Positions 1-6,675 of a DNA stretch of 14,871 bases are shown here, in pieces. The stretch is from Pseudomonadota bacterium. Lineage in GTDB: Bacteria; Pseudomonadota; Gammaproteobacteria; Burkholderiales; Burkholderiaceae_D. The position numbers and the translations under genes were made by a program. Location of the stretch: positions 1 to 14,871 of the forward strand of contig JAEVZY010000075.1 in assembly GCA_023392035.1 (NCBI GenBank), read 5' to 3'. How positions within the stretch are numbered: position 1 is the first letter of the stretch; each line of letters starts with the position of its first letter. Under the pieces are notes generated by a model. It had not been told where the DNA came from. It ran no database searches and was given only the letters and a program-made list of their open reading frames with translations.

Positions 1-434
1 ATCCCGGCCAGCGCAATGACGACCCGGAACAGCGCTGGCAATTCACGCGACAAGCCGGACTGGTATTGCGTCTCCACATCGATGGACAAATCGCGGCCGG
101 AGCCATCTGCCTGCGGGCCGGCGCCAACTGGCATCTGGTCACACTCGCCCATGACAGCGCCTTGAATGCCTACCGCCTGGACACACTGTGCTGCTATCTG
201 GCGATGGAAGAATGCGTCAAGCGCGGCGGGCGCGAGTTTCACTTCCTGGGCGGACAGTGCGAGCGCATGTATCGCTTTCTCGGGCGCGAAAGAAAGCTCT
301 ACGACCTTGCCATCTACCGCTCGCGTTCCAAGCTGGCCTTGCAGCCGCTGGCGGCACTGGAGGCATGGTCACAACAGCTTCACAAGCGAGCGAAGCAATG
401 GTTGGCAGGCCGCAAGAGGCCAGCCGGCCTTTGA
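1..434 (+). CDS. GNAT-fold acetyltransferase, CelD/BcsL-like (3' part only)
   Basis: The reading frame is open from the left edge (first full codon at base 3) to a TGA at 432-434, giving the last 143 residues; the start lies outside the window. The fragment looks like the second half of a BioF2/CelD-type GNAT domain. A strand reading LVLRLHIDGQIAAGAICLR precedes a WHLVTLAHD strand, a helix carrying AYRLDTLCCYLAMEECVKRG, and the late FHFLGG..ERMYRFLGRER block, where the family usually has a glycine/basic acyl-CoA loop. Proteins of this family often modify polysaccharides or lipids and sit in exopolysaccharide or cellulose loci, but the substrate cannot be told from this fragment. A FemAB-like peptidyltransferase is a less likely alternative. 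The C-terminus ends in a basic tail (KQWLAGRKRPAGL). It is convergent with the unknown gene on the other strand, 65 bases away. Confidence 0.7.
   Translation, partial: PGQRNDDPEQRWQFTRQAGLVLRLHIDGQIAAGAICLRAGANWHLVTLAHDSALNAYRLDTLCCYLAMEECVKRGGREFHFLGGQCERMYRFLGRERKLYDLAIYRSRSKLALQPLAALEAWSQQLHKRAKQWLAGRKRPAGL
414..432 (+). terminator. weak candidate hairpin at the end of the GNAT gene
   Basis: AGGCC (417-421), loop AGCC (422-425) and GGCCT (426-430) form a 5-bp GC-rich stem. A G-T wobble (416/431) and an A-T pair (415/432) extend it. The following sequence, TTTGATT, is only weakly T-rich and the stem overlaps the stop codon, so this may be fortuitous. Confidence 0.25.
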
Positions 435-499
435 TTCCCTGGCGTGACCACAAGCTGTCAGACCGGAGGTCCGCTCAACGCCGCCCAATGGACTGCGAT

Positions 500-2704
500 T
501 CACTGCTCGAGGTTTTGCTGGTTCAAGGTGTCGCTGGTCGCGGCTTCGCTCTTCAAGCTCGGCAACGAGGAATTCAGTCCAACATTGCTGGACTCCGAGC
601 CGTCCTTGCTCGAAGTCAGCGCTACATAGTGCCCCGCTCCGGATTTCGCTTTGGCCGCTGGTCGCGGGCGCTTGGCCTGCGCAGTACTGGCGACAAATGG
701 CTTGGGTAGCCGCGTAACGCCTGAGTCGCCTGGTGGAGCACGGCGCGGGGCGACTTTCGATACAGCCGCGGGATCGGCAATGGCACGCGCAAATCGCACC
801 ATTTCGTGTTCATTGTCACGACGCGGCTCGGCGGCGATTGCGTTCTGAAAGTTCTTGAAATTTTCCTCGCCGATCTGCTTGCGGAATTGATCCGACAATG
901 CCACGTAGTCGACCTTAGCGCCGGGTTGCTGCTGCGCCAGCGCAAACAAGGGACCGAAATAGGCCTTGGCGGGCAGGGGCATTTCTTTGGCCCAGGGCAG
1001 ACCGTGGGCATCCGCCATGTGGGGACGCAACAGGGCGCTGCGTTTTGCCGGGTCCTTCTCTTCCAAGGCGCTGTGGCACAAGGCGAGAATTTCCAAGTCC
1101 TTCATGCCGACGAACTTGAGCAGTCGCAGCGCGCTGGCGCTTTCTGCGCCGAGTTTGTTGGTCGATGCGGTATCCGGACGATTCTCCAGGACCTTCAAGA
1201 TCATCTGCCGCGTATCGTCGTCCCACTTCAATGCGGACGGATCCAGACGGGCAGCCAGGCGACGCGACCGGATTTCCATCGCCAGATAGCCGTTCTGGCC
1301 GACATCCAAGGTGCGGACCCGTGCAGTCTTTTTTCGGAAAAGCAGATGCTTGCGTTCCACCGTAACGACTTTGCACTTTCTGTCGTTCGCATTGGTTTTC
1401 GAGATCATTGCTTCCAGCGCTTCCTGGGAGTGAGTCGCCATCAGCGCCTGCGCCTGCCGCTGCCGCCGCTTCGCGTGTCTTGCGACCTTGGATTCCCGCC
1501 AGACATGACGCAAGCCCCATGCGGCAAGCCCGCCGATGACAAGGCCAGCAGCCACAGACAGCCAAATACCGGCAGTGGCAACGGCAGCAATGCTGCTCAC
1601 CACAATCAATGCAATACCGGCCGCAACGTTGGCCGTGCCTTTCACCACGCCTACCTTGGCGTTGAATTTGCTGCGCCGAGCCAGCTTTTCCCGGCGCGCC
1701 TGCTCTTTGCATTCGGCGTTGTGCAAGCCGGTTTCAAGCGGCGACTTGGCGTTGGCTTTTTCCACTTCCTCGCGCCATTGGGTCAGACCTTCCTGCCGAG
1801 TCTTTGTCGACTCCAGGTCCCATGAGGCTTTCTCGTGCTGCAGAAGACTGGTTCTGACTTCAGCCAGGCCGGTCACTATGCCGCCCGCACCGGACACCTG
1901 ACTTGTTCCAGCCAATACCGCCCCAGCCGCCTTGCCGACATAGCTCGCAAAACTGGAGAGGCTGGAAACGACGCTTGCAAGATAGCGTCCAACATTGGTG
2001 CCGGCAGTCTGCTTTTCGATATGGTTCGCACTCATCCCGTTGCGCTTGACCAGAATGGGCTGGGTAGCCTTGTTGAATTGGAGGTAAGCGCTGCCGCTTC
2101 CTTCCTTGCCACCCGATTCAACGAACTTGAATGCAGCCTCGGCTTTGGCTGCGGCCTCTTTTATTTTGTCTTGCTTTGCCTCTTTCGCCGTGTGCAACTT
2201 GTAAGCGTTGCTGACAACGTTGGCTCCTGCACCCAGGACGGCGAATGCGGCGGTTCCCGCAGCGATCGCATCGGGCGCAGCACCGACTTCCAACAACACC
2301 GGCTTGTTCTTGTCCAGCAGATGGTCATACCCTGTCGCCAACTTCACAACTGAGGTGCCCGCCCTCCCCGCGAGCTGGTAGCTCATTGTTGTCTCCAGGA
2401 CGACACCTGGCATGCCTTTGGACGTAATGACTTGCTGGGCAGTGGTGGGCGACGATGGAGCTGCCGAGGCCGGTGTGTTCGGCGCCGCGGGAACCGGGTT
2501 GTTCGGCGCCGTGGGGGCGGCGGAGTCAGCGTAGCGGCGAGGCTGTATCAGCTTTACCCGCGTTACCCGTTTGTTTTCGTCTTTTTCCAGATCCAGCGCA
2601 GCACCGCGCCGTCGCAGTTGCTTGAGCTGGAGCTCCATCCGGTCGAGCTCTTTGTGGTGATCTTCTGGAGCATGGATCGTCGCCTGCCCTCTTACTGTTT
2701 TCAT
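500..2704 (-). CDS. large orphan protein with Ala/Gly-rich membrane-seeking modules, function unknown
   Basis: I do not recognise this 734-residue protein. I chose the ATG at 2704 (MKTVRGQ...) because GGAAAGTGGGGG lies just upstream; a GTG at 2716 would add four residues. Visible layout: a charged helical N-terminus (about 10-50); a Pro/Ala/Asn linker (about 61-92); an Ala/Gly-rich hydrophobic stretch (140-170) followed by a Lys/Glu/Ala helix (171-195); a second (247-286) followed by a long charged helical region (287-350); a strong membrane hairpin (about 350-397) followed by the basic stretch KVARHAKRRQR; a mixed helical region (about 430-630); and a basic, then Ser/Asn-rich tail with KRPRPAAKAK. 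No signal peptide or catalytic motif is apparent. Segments 140-170 and 257-286 look related (VG.A..A.AGT...GAG..V). GC is lower than in the neighbours: 28/60 bases at 1321-1380 against 46/60 at 7501-7560. A secreted or membrane-inserting effector or translocator fits this layout but is inference; no secretion genes are in the window. Confidence 0.75.
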   Translation of the reverse strand: MKTVRGQATIHAPEDHHKELDRMELQLKQLRRRGAALDLEKDENKRVTRVKLIQPRRYADSAAPTAPNNPVPAAPNTPASAAPSSPTTAQQVITSKGMPGVVLETTMSYQLAGRAGTSVVKLATGYDHLLDKNKPVLLEVGAAPDAIAAGTAAFAVLGAGANVVSNAYKLHTAKEAKQDKIKEAAAKAEAAFKFVESGGKEGSGSAYLQFNKATQPILVKRNGMSANHIEKQTAGTNVGRYLASVVSSLSSFASYVGKAAGAVLAGTSQVSGAGGIVTGLAEVRTSLLQHEKASWDLESTKTRQEGLTQWREEVEKANAKSPLETGLHNAECKEQARREKLARRSKFNAKVGVVKGTANVAAGIALIVVSSIAAVATAGIWLSVAAGLVIGGLAAWGLRHVWRESKVARHAKRRQRQAQALMATHSQEALEAMISKTNANDRKCKVVTVERKHLLFRKKTARVRTLDVGQNGYLAMEIRSRRLAARLDPSALKWDDDTRQMILKVLENRPDTASTNKLGAESASALRLLKFVGMKDLEILALCHSALEEKDPAKRSALLRPHMADAHGLPWAKEMPLPAKAYFGPLFALAQQQPGAKVDYVALSDQFRKQIGEENFKNFQNAIAAEPRRDNEHEMVRFARAIADPAAVSKVAPRRAPPGDSGVTRLPKPFVASTAQAKRPRPAAKAKSGAGHYVALTSSKDGSESSNVGLNSSLPSLKSEAATSDTLNQQNLEQ
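2476..2515 (-). repeat. 24-base-period repeat encoding the Pro/Ala linker
   Basis: A 16-base motif, TGTTCGGCGCCG(C/T)GGG, occurs at 2476-2491 and 2500-2515 with one mismatch and a period of 24 bases, or eight codons. It lies in the orphan gene and encodes part of the AAPN.P/TAPN.P linker. In-frame period and low complexity suggest slippage-type expansion of a flexible linker. Confidence 0.6.
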
Positions 2705-2742
2705 GGTCGCCCCCACTTTCCAGTACGGAAGTGCGGTCTATG

Positions 2743-2784
2743 TCACGATCAAGATGTAGACGTTCCGATGAACGAACATCGTGA
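2743..2784. promoter_or_regulatory. dyad cluster upstream of the orphan gene, possible operator
   Basis: TCACGAT (2743-2749) and ATCGTGA (2778-2784) form a perfect 7-base inverted repeat. Nested inside is CGTTC-CGAT-GAACG (2761-2774). GAACG recurs at 2770-2774 and 2783-2787. An AT-rich patch, GATTATTAATTTTGCAA, follows at about 2787-2803 and stands out in this GC-rich DNA. The group lies 39-80 bases upstream of the orphan ATG, where a regulator of that gene could bind. No convincing -35/-10 pair was found, and HrpL-box spacing (GGAACC-N15/16-CCAC) is not met. Confidence 0.3.
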
Positions 2785-2942
2785 ACGATTATTAATTTTG
2801 CAACGCAGCGAAACTGCCGACCCTCTGCCCCCTATGCCCGAGCCCATGAGGCATGTGGCCGATGTGCGGAGCAGCACGGCGAAATAACCGGTTGAACTGT
2901 CCGGGAAAACGAGTGAGCTGCACCCAAAGCTTTGGCCCCCCC

Positions 2943-2948
2943 TATAAT
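2943..2948 (+). promoter_or_regulatory. -10 box for the 5'-nucleotidase/SMR pair
   Basis: The hexamer is a perfect consensus TATAAT, 28 bases before the ATG at 2977. The position expected for the -35 (around 2920-2925) reads GCACCC, so any -35 is poor. The palindrome CAAAGCTTTG at 2924-2933 lies just upstream, inside what would be the spacer. Confidence 0.45.
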
Positions 2949-2976
2949 GGCTGCGCCTCGACTTTCCCGGCATACC

Positions 2977-3891
2977 ATGCCCTTCTCCCTCGACAAACTG
3001 CTGGTCATCGGCATTTCTTCGCGCGCCCTGTTCGATCTGGAGGCGGAAGAAGAGCTGTTTCGCCGACAAGGCCTGGAGGCCTATCGCCAACACCAGATCG
3101 CGCATGAGAACGAAGTGCTGCCCATGGGCGGCGGCTTCCCTTTGGTGAAGGCGCTGCTGAAATTGAATGAACTGACCCACAACCAGCGCCTGGCGGAAGT
3201 GGTGATCATGTCGCGCAATTCCTCCGAAACCTCGCTGCGCATCTTCAATTCGATCCGCCATTACGGGCTGGACATCACGCGCGCGGCGCTGTCCGGCGGC
3301 GCCTCGATCGCACCCTACCTGCAGGCCTTCAATGTCAGCCTGTTCCTCTCCATGCATGAAGAGGACGTGCAAGCCGCGGTCGATTCCGGCACTGCCGCCG
3401 CCCTGCTCTACCAGAAACCGGAAAATGCCCTGGCCGAGCTGGACCAGATCCGCATCGCCTTCGACGGTGACGCCGTGATCTTCTCTGACGAATCGGAGCG
3501 CATCTACCAATCCCAAGGCATCGAAGCCTTCGAGCGCCACGAGCGCGAGAACGCCGAAAAGCCGCTGCCCGAAGGCCCTTTCGCACGCCTGCTGAAAGCC
3601 TTGTCCTACATCCAGAAGAACGCCAGCGCGAACGGCCGCCCGCCGATCCGCACCGCCCTGGTCACGGCCCGTTCTTCGCCCGCCCACGAGCGGGTGATCC
3701 GCACCCTGCGCGCCTGGGATGTGGCCATCGACGAGACCTTCTTCATGGGCGGCGTCGCCAAGTCGAACGTCCTGGCCGCCTTCAAACCGCACATCTTCTT
3801 TGACGACCAACCGGGACATTGCGAACCGGCCTCTCCCCTGGTCCAGACCGGCCGCGTGCCGCTCAAGACCATCAATACGGAAAAAGTATGA
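2977..3891 (+). CDS. cytosolic 5'-nucleotidase (PF06189-type)
   Basis: The 304-residue product starts MPFSLDKLLVIGISSRALFD and matches the bacterial 5'-nucleotidase family of Pfam PF06189, which removes phosphate from nucleoside 5'-monophosphates in the cytoplasm. Recognisable blocks are the N-terminal strand followed by LF..EAEE, the glycine motif PMGGGFPLVKALLKLN (49-64), VVIMSRNSSETSLRIFNSI (75-93), the HAD-like acidic motif AFDGDAVIFSDESE (161-174), VTARSSPAHERVIRTL (229-244) and HIFFDDQ (272-278). The length is typical. I chose this ATG because an upstream in-frame ATG at 2932 would overlap the -10 box and add unconserved residues. No good Shine-Dalgarno is visible. Its last codons overlap the SMR start in ATGA (3888-3891), so the two are translationally coupled. 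The preferred substrate cannot be read from sequence. Confidence 0.85.
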   Translation: MPFSLDKLLVIGISSRALFDLEAEEELFRRQGLEAYRQHQIAHENEVLPMGGGFPLVKALLKLNELTHNQRLAEVVIMSRNSSETSLRIFNSIRHYGLDITRAALSGGASIAPYLQAFNVSLFLSMHEEDVQAAVDSGTAAALLYQKPENALAELDQIRIAFDGDAVIFSDESERIYQSQGIEAFERHERENAEKPLPEGPFARLLKALSYIQKNASANGRPPIRTALVTARSSPAHERVIRTLRAWDVAIDETFFMGGVAKSNVLAAFKPHIFFDDQPGHCEPASPLVQTGRVPLKTINTEKV

Positions 3892-4202
3892 ACTGGATGT
3901 TGTTGATCCTGGCCGGCCTGCTGGAAGTGGGCTGGGCCATAGGCTTGAAATATACCGATGGCTTTACCCGCCTCTGGCCCAGCGTACTGACCGCGGTGGC
4001 CATGATCGCCAGCGTGCTCTTGCTGGGCATCGCCATGCGTGACCTGCCGGTGGGCACCGCCTACGCGGTGTGGGTGGGCGTGGGCGCGGTCGGCACGGCC
4101 ATCCTCGGCATCGTCCTGTTCGCCGAGCCGGCCACCGGTTTGCGCCTGGCCAGCCTGGGCTTGATCGTGGCCGGCATCGTCGGCCTCAAGCTGGCTTCCT
4201 GA
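3888..4202 (+). CDS. sugE: SugE/Gdx-type small multidrug resistance (SMR) transporter
   Basis: This 104-residue protein has four hydrophobic helices (about 3-22, 28-50, 57-76 and 82-102) and the SMR signature LLEVGWAIGLKYT with the essential membrane glutamate at position 13. PVGTAYAVWVGVGAVGTAI (positions 55-73) is typical of the SugE branch. SugE proteins act as antiparallel dimers in the inner membrane. Characterised members (Gdx) exchange guanidinium for protons, and some export quaternary ammonium compounds; which applies here is inferred from the family. The ATG overlaps the stop of the 5'-nucleotidase (ATGA, 3888-3891), so translation is coupled. Many gdx genes follow a guanidine riboswitch, but the upstream DNA here is coding sequence, so control probably comes from the promoter before the nucleotidase. 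A strong hairpin terminator follows 35 bases after the stop. Confidence 0.9.
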   Translation: MNWMLLILAGLLEVGWAIGLKYTDGFTRLWPSVLTAVAMIASVLLLGIAMRDLPVGTAYAVWVGVGAVGTAILGIVLFAEPATGLRLASLGLIVAGIVGLKLAS

Positions 4203-4230
4203 AAATACTCGCGCATACATTCAGCCCATA

Positions 4231-4267
4231 AAAAAACCGCGCGCTCCTTGCGAAGCGCGCGGCTTTT
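4231..4267. terminator. bidirectional intrinsic terminator between sugE and maeB
   Basis: A perfect 9-bp stem, CCGCGCGCT (4237-4245) with AGCGCGCGG (4254-4262), has an 8-base loop. Six A's precede it (4231-4236) and CTTTT follows (4263-4267). Read rightwards it ends sugE with a T tract; read leftwards it ends maeB with the complementary T tract. It lies in the 86-base gap between the two convergent genes. Confidence 0.9.
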
Positions 4268-4288
4268 GGCGTGACCGAATGAAATCGA

Positions 4289-6595
4289 TCAGCGCTGAGC
4301 CTGAGCGTCCACCACGCACATTGCGGTCATGTTGACGATGCGGCGCACGGTAGCCGAAGGCGTCAGGATATGGACCGGCTTGGCGCAACCCAGCAACACC
4401 GGACCCACGGCCACGCCGCCGCCCGCGCCCACCTTCAACAGGTTGTAGGCAATGTTGGCCGATTCCATGTTGGGCAATACCAGCAGGTTGCAATCGCCTT
4501 TGAGCGGGGTGTCGGGCATCAGCTCTTTCAGGCGCTTGTAGTTGAGCGCGGTATCGCCGTGCATCTCGCCGTCCACTTCCAGGTTCGGATCGAGTTCGCG
4601 GATGATGGCCAGCGCCTCGCGCATCTTCACAGCCGACGCGCTGTCGTTGCTGCCGAAGTTGGAGTGCGACACCAGGGCCGCGCGCGGCAGCATGCCGAAG
4701 CGGCGCATTTCTTCGGCGGCCATGATGGTGATCTCGGCGATCTGGGCCGCAGTCGGGTTCTCGTTGACGTGGGTGTCAACCAGCACCAGGGTGCGATCCT
4801 GCAGCAGCAAGCCGTTCATGGCGGCATACACATTGGCGCCCTGGCGACGGCCCAGCACCATGTCGATGTAGTTCAGGTGCAGCTGGGTGGTGCCATAGGT
4901 GCCGCAGATCATGCCGTCGGCATCGCCCTTGTGGATCGCCATGGAGCCGATCAGGGTATGGCGGCGCCGCATTTCCAGGCGCGCATACTGCTCGGTCACG
5001 CCCTTGCGACGGGTCATGTCGAGGAAGGTCTGCCAGTAATCGCGGTAACGCGAATCGAATTCCGGATTGATGATCTCGAAATCGACGTCCGGCTTGATGC
5101 GCAGGCCAAAGCGCTCGATGCGCTGCTTGAGCACGGCCGGGCGTCCCACCAGGATCGGCTTGGCCAGGCCTTCGTCCACCACCACCTGCACCGCACGCAG
5201 CACGCGCTCTTCTTCGCCTTCGGCATAGATGATGCGCTTGTTGGCGGCCGGCGCTTTCTTGGCCAGCGCAAACATCGGCTTCATGAAGGAGCCGCTGCGA
5301 TAGGTGAATTGCTCCAGCTTGTCGATATAGGCCTGCATGTCCGCGATCGGACGCTGGGCCACGCCGGATTCGGCGGCGGCACGCGCCACGGCCGGGGCGA
5401 TGCGGCTGGCCAGGCGCGGATCGAAAGGCCGCGGGATCAGGTAGTCAGGACCGAAGGACAGGTTGGTGATGCCATAGGTGGTGGCAACGATGTCCGACTG
5501 CTCCGCCTGCGCCAGCTCGGCCAGTGCGTGCACGGCAGCGATTTCCATCTCGCGATTGATGGTGGTGGCGCCGCAATCGAGCGCACCGCGGAAGATGAAG
5601 GGGAAGCACAGGACGTTGTTGACCTGGTTCGGATAGTCGGAACGGCCGGTGGCGATGACGGCGTCGTCGCGTACGGCGCGCACTTCTTCCGGACGGATTT
5701 CCGGGTTCGGATTGGCCAGGGCCAGGATCAGGGGACGCGCGGCCATGGTTTTCACCATCTCTGGCTTGAGCACGCCGCCGGCCGACAGGCCGAGGAACAG
5801 GTCGGCGCCCTCGATCACCTCGGCCAGGGTACGGGCCGACGTGTCTTGCGCGAATTTGTCCTTGTCCGGGTCCATCAATTCCTTGCGGCCCTTGTAGACC
5901 ACGCCGGCCAGGTCGGTCACGTAGATGTTCTCTTTCGTGAAGCCCATGTCGACCAGCAGTTCCAGGCAGGCCAGGGCGGCCGCACCGGCGCCGCTGACCA
6001 CCATCTTGGCGTTCTTGATGGTTTTGCCGACCACTTTCAGGCCATTCAGGATGGCGGCGGCGACGATGATGGCGGTGCCGTGCTGATCGTCATGGAAGAC
6101 CGGAATCTTCATGCGCTCGCGCAGCTTGCGCTCGATGTAGAAGCACTCGGGCGCCTTGATGTCTTCCAGGTTGATGCCGCCGAAGGTCGGCTCCAGGCCG
6201 GCGATGATGTCGCACAGCTTGTCGGGATCGGTTTCGTTGACTTCGATATCGAAGACGTCGATGCCGGCAAATTTCTTGAACAGGACAGCCTTGCCTTCCA
6301 TGACCGGCTTGGCGGCCAGGGCGCCGATATTGCCCAGGCCCAGCACGGCGGTGCCGTTGGTGATCACGGCCACCAGGTTGGCGCGGGCGGTATAGCGGAA
6401 AGCGGTCGAGGGATCGGCAGCAATTTCTTCACAAGCCACGGCCACGCCCGGCGTGTACGCCAGGGACAGATCGCGCTGGTTGGTCAACTGCTTGGTGGGC
6501 GCGATGCTGATTTTGCCGGGAACGGGAAACTCGTGATATTCGAGCGCTGCCTGACGAAGCTGCTGGCGGAGCTGCTCTTGGTCTTTCGGATCCAT
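4289..6595 (-). CDS. maeB: NADP-dependent malic enzyme, MaeB type (malic + PTA-like domains)
   Basis: The 768-residue enzyme oxidatively decarboxylates malate to pyruvate, giving reduced cofactor for biosynthesis and linking the TCA cycle to pyruvate. The N-terminal malic domain shows SLAYTPGVAVACEEIA with catalytic Tyr47, NGTAVLGLGNIG (80-91), GKAVLFKKFAGID with catalytic Lys102, and the metal-binding FHDDQHGTAI (168-176). The dinucleotide fold follows with VVSGAGAAALA (199-209) and LALANPNPEI (291-300). From about residue 440, after FMKPMF, comes a phosphotransacetylase-like domain (RIIYAEGEEERVLRAVQ onward). In this subfamily that domain is usually regulatory, sensing acetyl-CoA, rather than a working Pta. 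Length matches E. coli MaeB (759). NADP preference is inferred from the architecture. The ATG has AGAGG about eight bases upstream. The gene is monocistronic, ending at the shared terminator. Confidence 0.93.
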   Translation of the reverse strand: MDPKDQEQLRQQLRQAALEYHEFPVPGKISIAPTKQLTNQRDLSLAYTPGVAVACEEIAADPSTAFRYTARANLVAVITNGTAVLGLGNIGALAAKPVMEGKAVLFKKFAGIDVFDIEVNETDPDKLCDIIAGLEPTFGGINLEDIKAPECFYIERKLRERMKIPVFHDDQHGTAIIVAAAILNGLKVVGKTIKNAKMVVSGAGAAALACLELLVDMGFTKENIYVTDLAGVVYKGRKELMDPDKDKFAQDTSARTLAEVIEGADLFLGLSAGGVLKPEMVKTMAARPLILALANPNPEIRPEEVRAVRDDAVIATGRSDYPNQVNNVLCFPFIFRGALDCGATTINREMEIAAVHALAELAQAEQSDIVATTYGITNLSFGPDYLIPRPFDPRLASRIAPAVARAAAESGVAQRPIADMQAYIDKLEQFTYRSGSFMKPMFALAKKAPAANKRIIYAEGEEERVLRAVQVVVDEGLAKPILVGRPAVLKQRIERFGLRIKPDVDFEIINPEFDSRYRDYWQTFLDMTRRKGVTEQYARLEMRRRHTLIGSMAIHKGDADGMICGTYGTTQLHLNYIDMVLGRRQGANVYAAMNGLLLQDRTLVLVDTHVNENPTAAQIAEITIMAAEEMRRFGMLPRAALVSHSNFGSNDSASAVKMREALAIIRELDPNLEVDGEMHGDTALNYKRLKELMPDTPLKGDCNLLVLPNMESANIAYNLLKVGAGGGVAVGPVLLGCAKPVHILTPSATVRRIVNMTAMCVVDAQAQR

Positions 6596-6632
6596 TGCTG
6601 CGAACCTCTATAGTTGCGTAAGGAAACCTGCA

Positions 6633-6641
6633 ATTCTAGCA
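6633..6641 (-). promoter_or_regulatory. candidate extended -10 for maeB
   Basis: On the minus strand the bases read TGCTAGAAT: TAGAAT matches the -10 consensus at five of six positions and is preceded by the TGn of an extended -10. Transcription would begin near 6626, leaving a leader of about 31 bases with AGAGG before the ATG at 6595. The -35 position (GGTATT) is poor, as extended -10 promoters tolerate. Confidence 0.4.
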
Positions 6642-6675
6642 GACAGGCAAAGGCTAATACCGTATTTCTACTGGG

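Larger units (their letters stand above)
2705..2976. other. divergent intergenic region, 272 bases
   Basis: This is the longest gene-free stretch, between the orphan gene (leftward) and the 5'-nucleotidase (rightward). It holds the ribosome-binding sequence of the orphan gene, the dyad cluster and AT-rich patch at 2743-2803, a perfect 10-base palindrome CAAAGCTTTG at 2924-2933, and a TATAAT box at 2943-2948. I see no RNA gene and no convincing small ORF in it. Confidence 0.6.

Noticed and set aside
806..1825. A 339-codon plus-strand frame within the orphan gene
   Set aside because: Its translation is low in recognisable structure, and it has no ribosome-binding site. The minus-strand frame is twice as long and shows coherent helices and hydrophobic modules.
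2705..2760. HrpL-type promoter for the orphan gene
   Set aside because: A GGAAC-like sequence and CCGCAC occur on the minus strand, but the spacing is about 24 bases rather than 15-16 and the second box is not CCAC.
2880..2976. Guanidine riboswitch ahead of the nucleotidase/sugE pair
   Set aside because: The short region has no recognisable guanidine-I, -II or -III conserved stems (for example paired ACGR loops), and the TATAAT box leaves a leader of only about 22 bases.
2749..3819. A 356-codon minus-strand frame opposite the 5'-nucleotidase
   Set aside because: It is the antisense of a conserved enzyme; the translation is compositionally biased and has no motif.
4370..6613. A 747-codon open frame on the plus strand, antisense to maeB
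   Set aside because: It mirrors the maeB gene, whose product has unmistakable conserved motifs. The translation is His/Gly/Asp/Val-rich with no domain, as expected from the antisense of a GC-biased gene.
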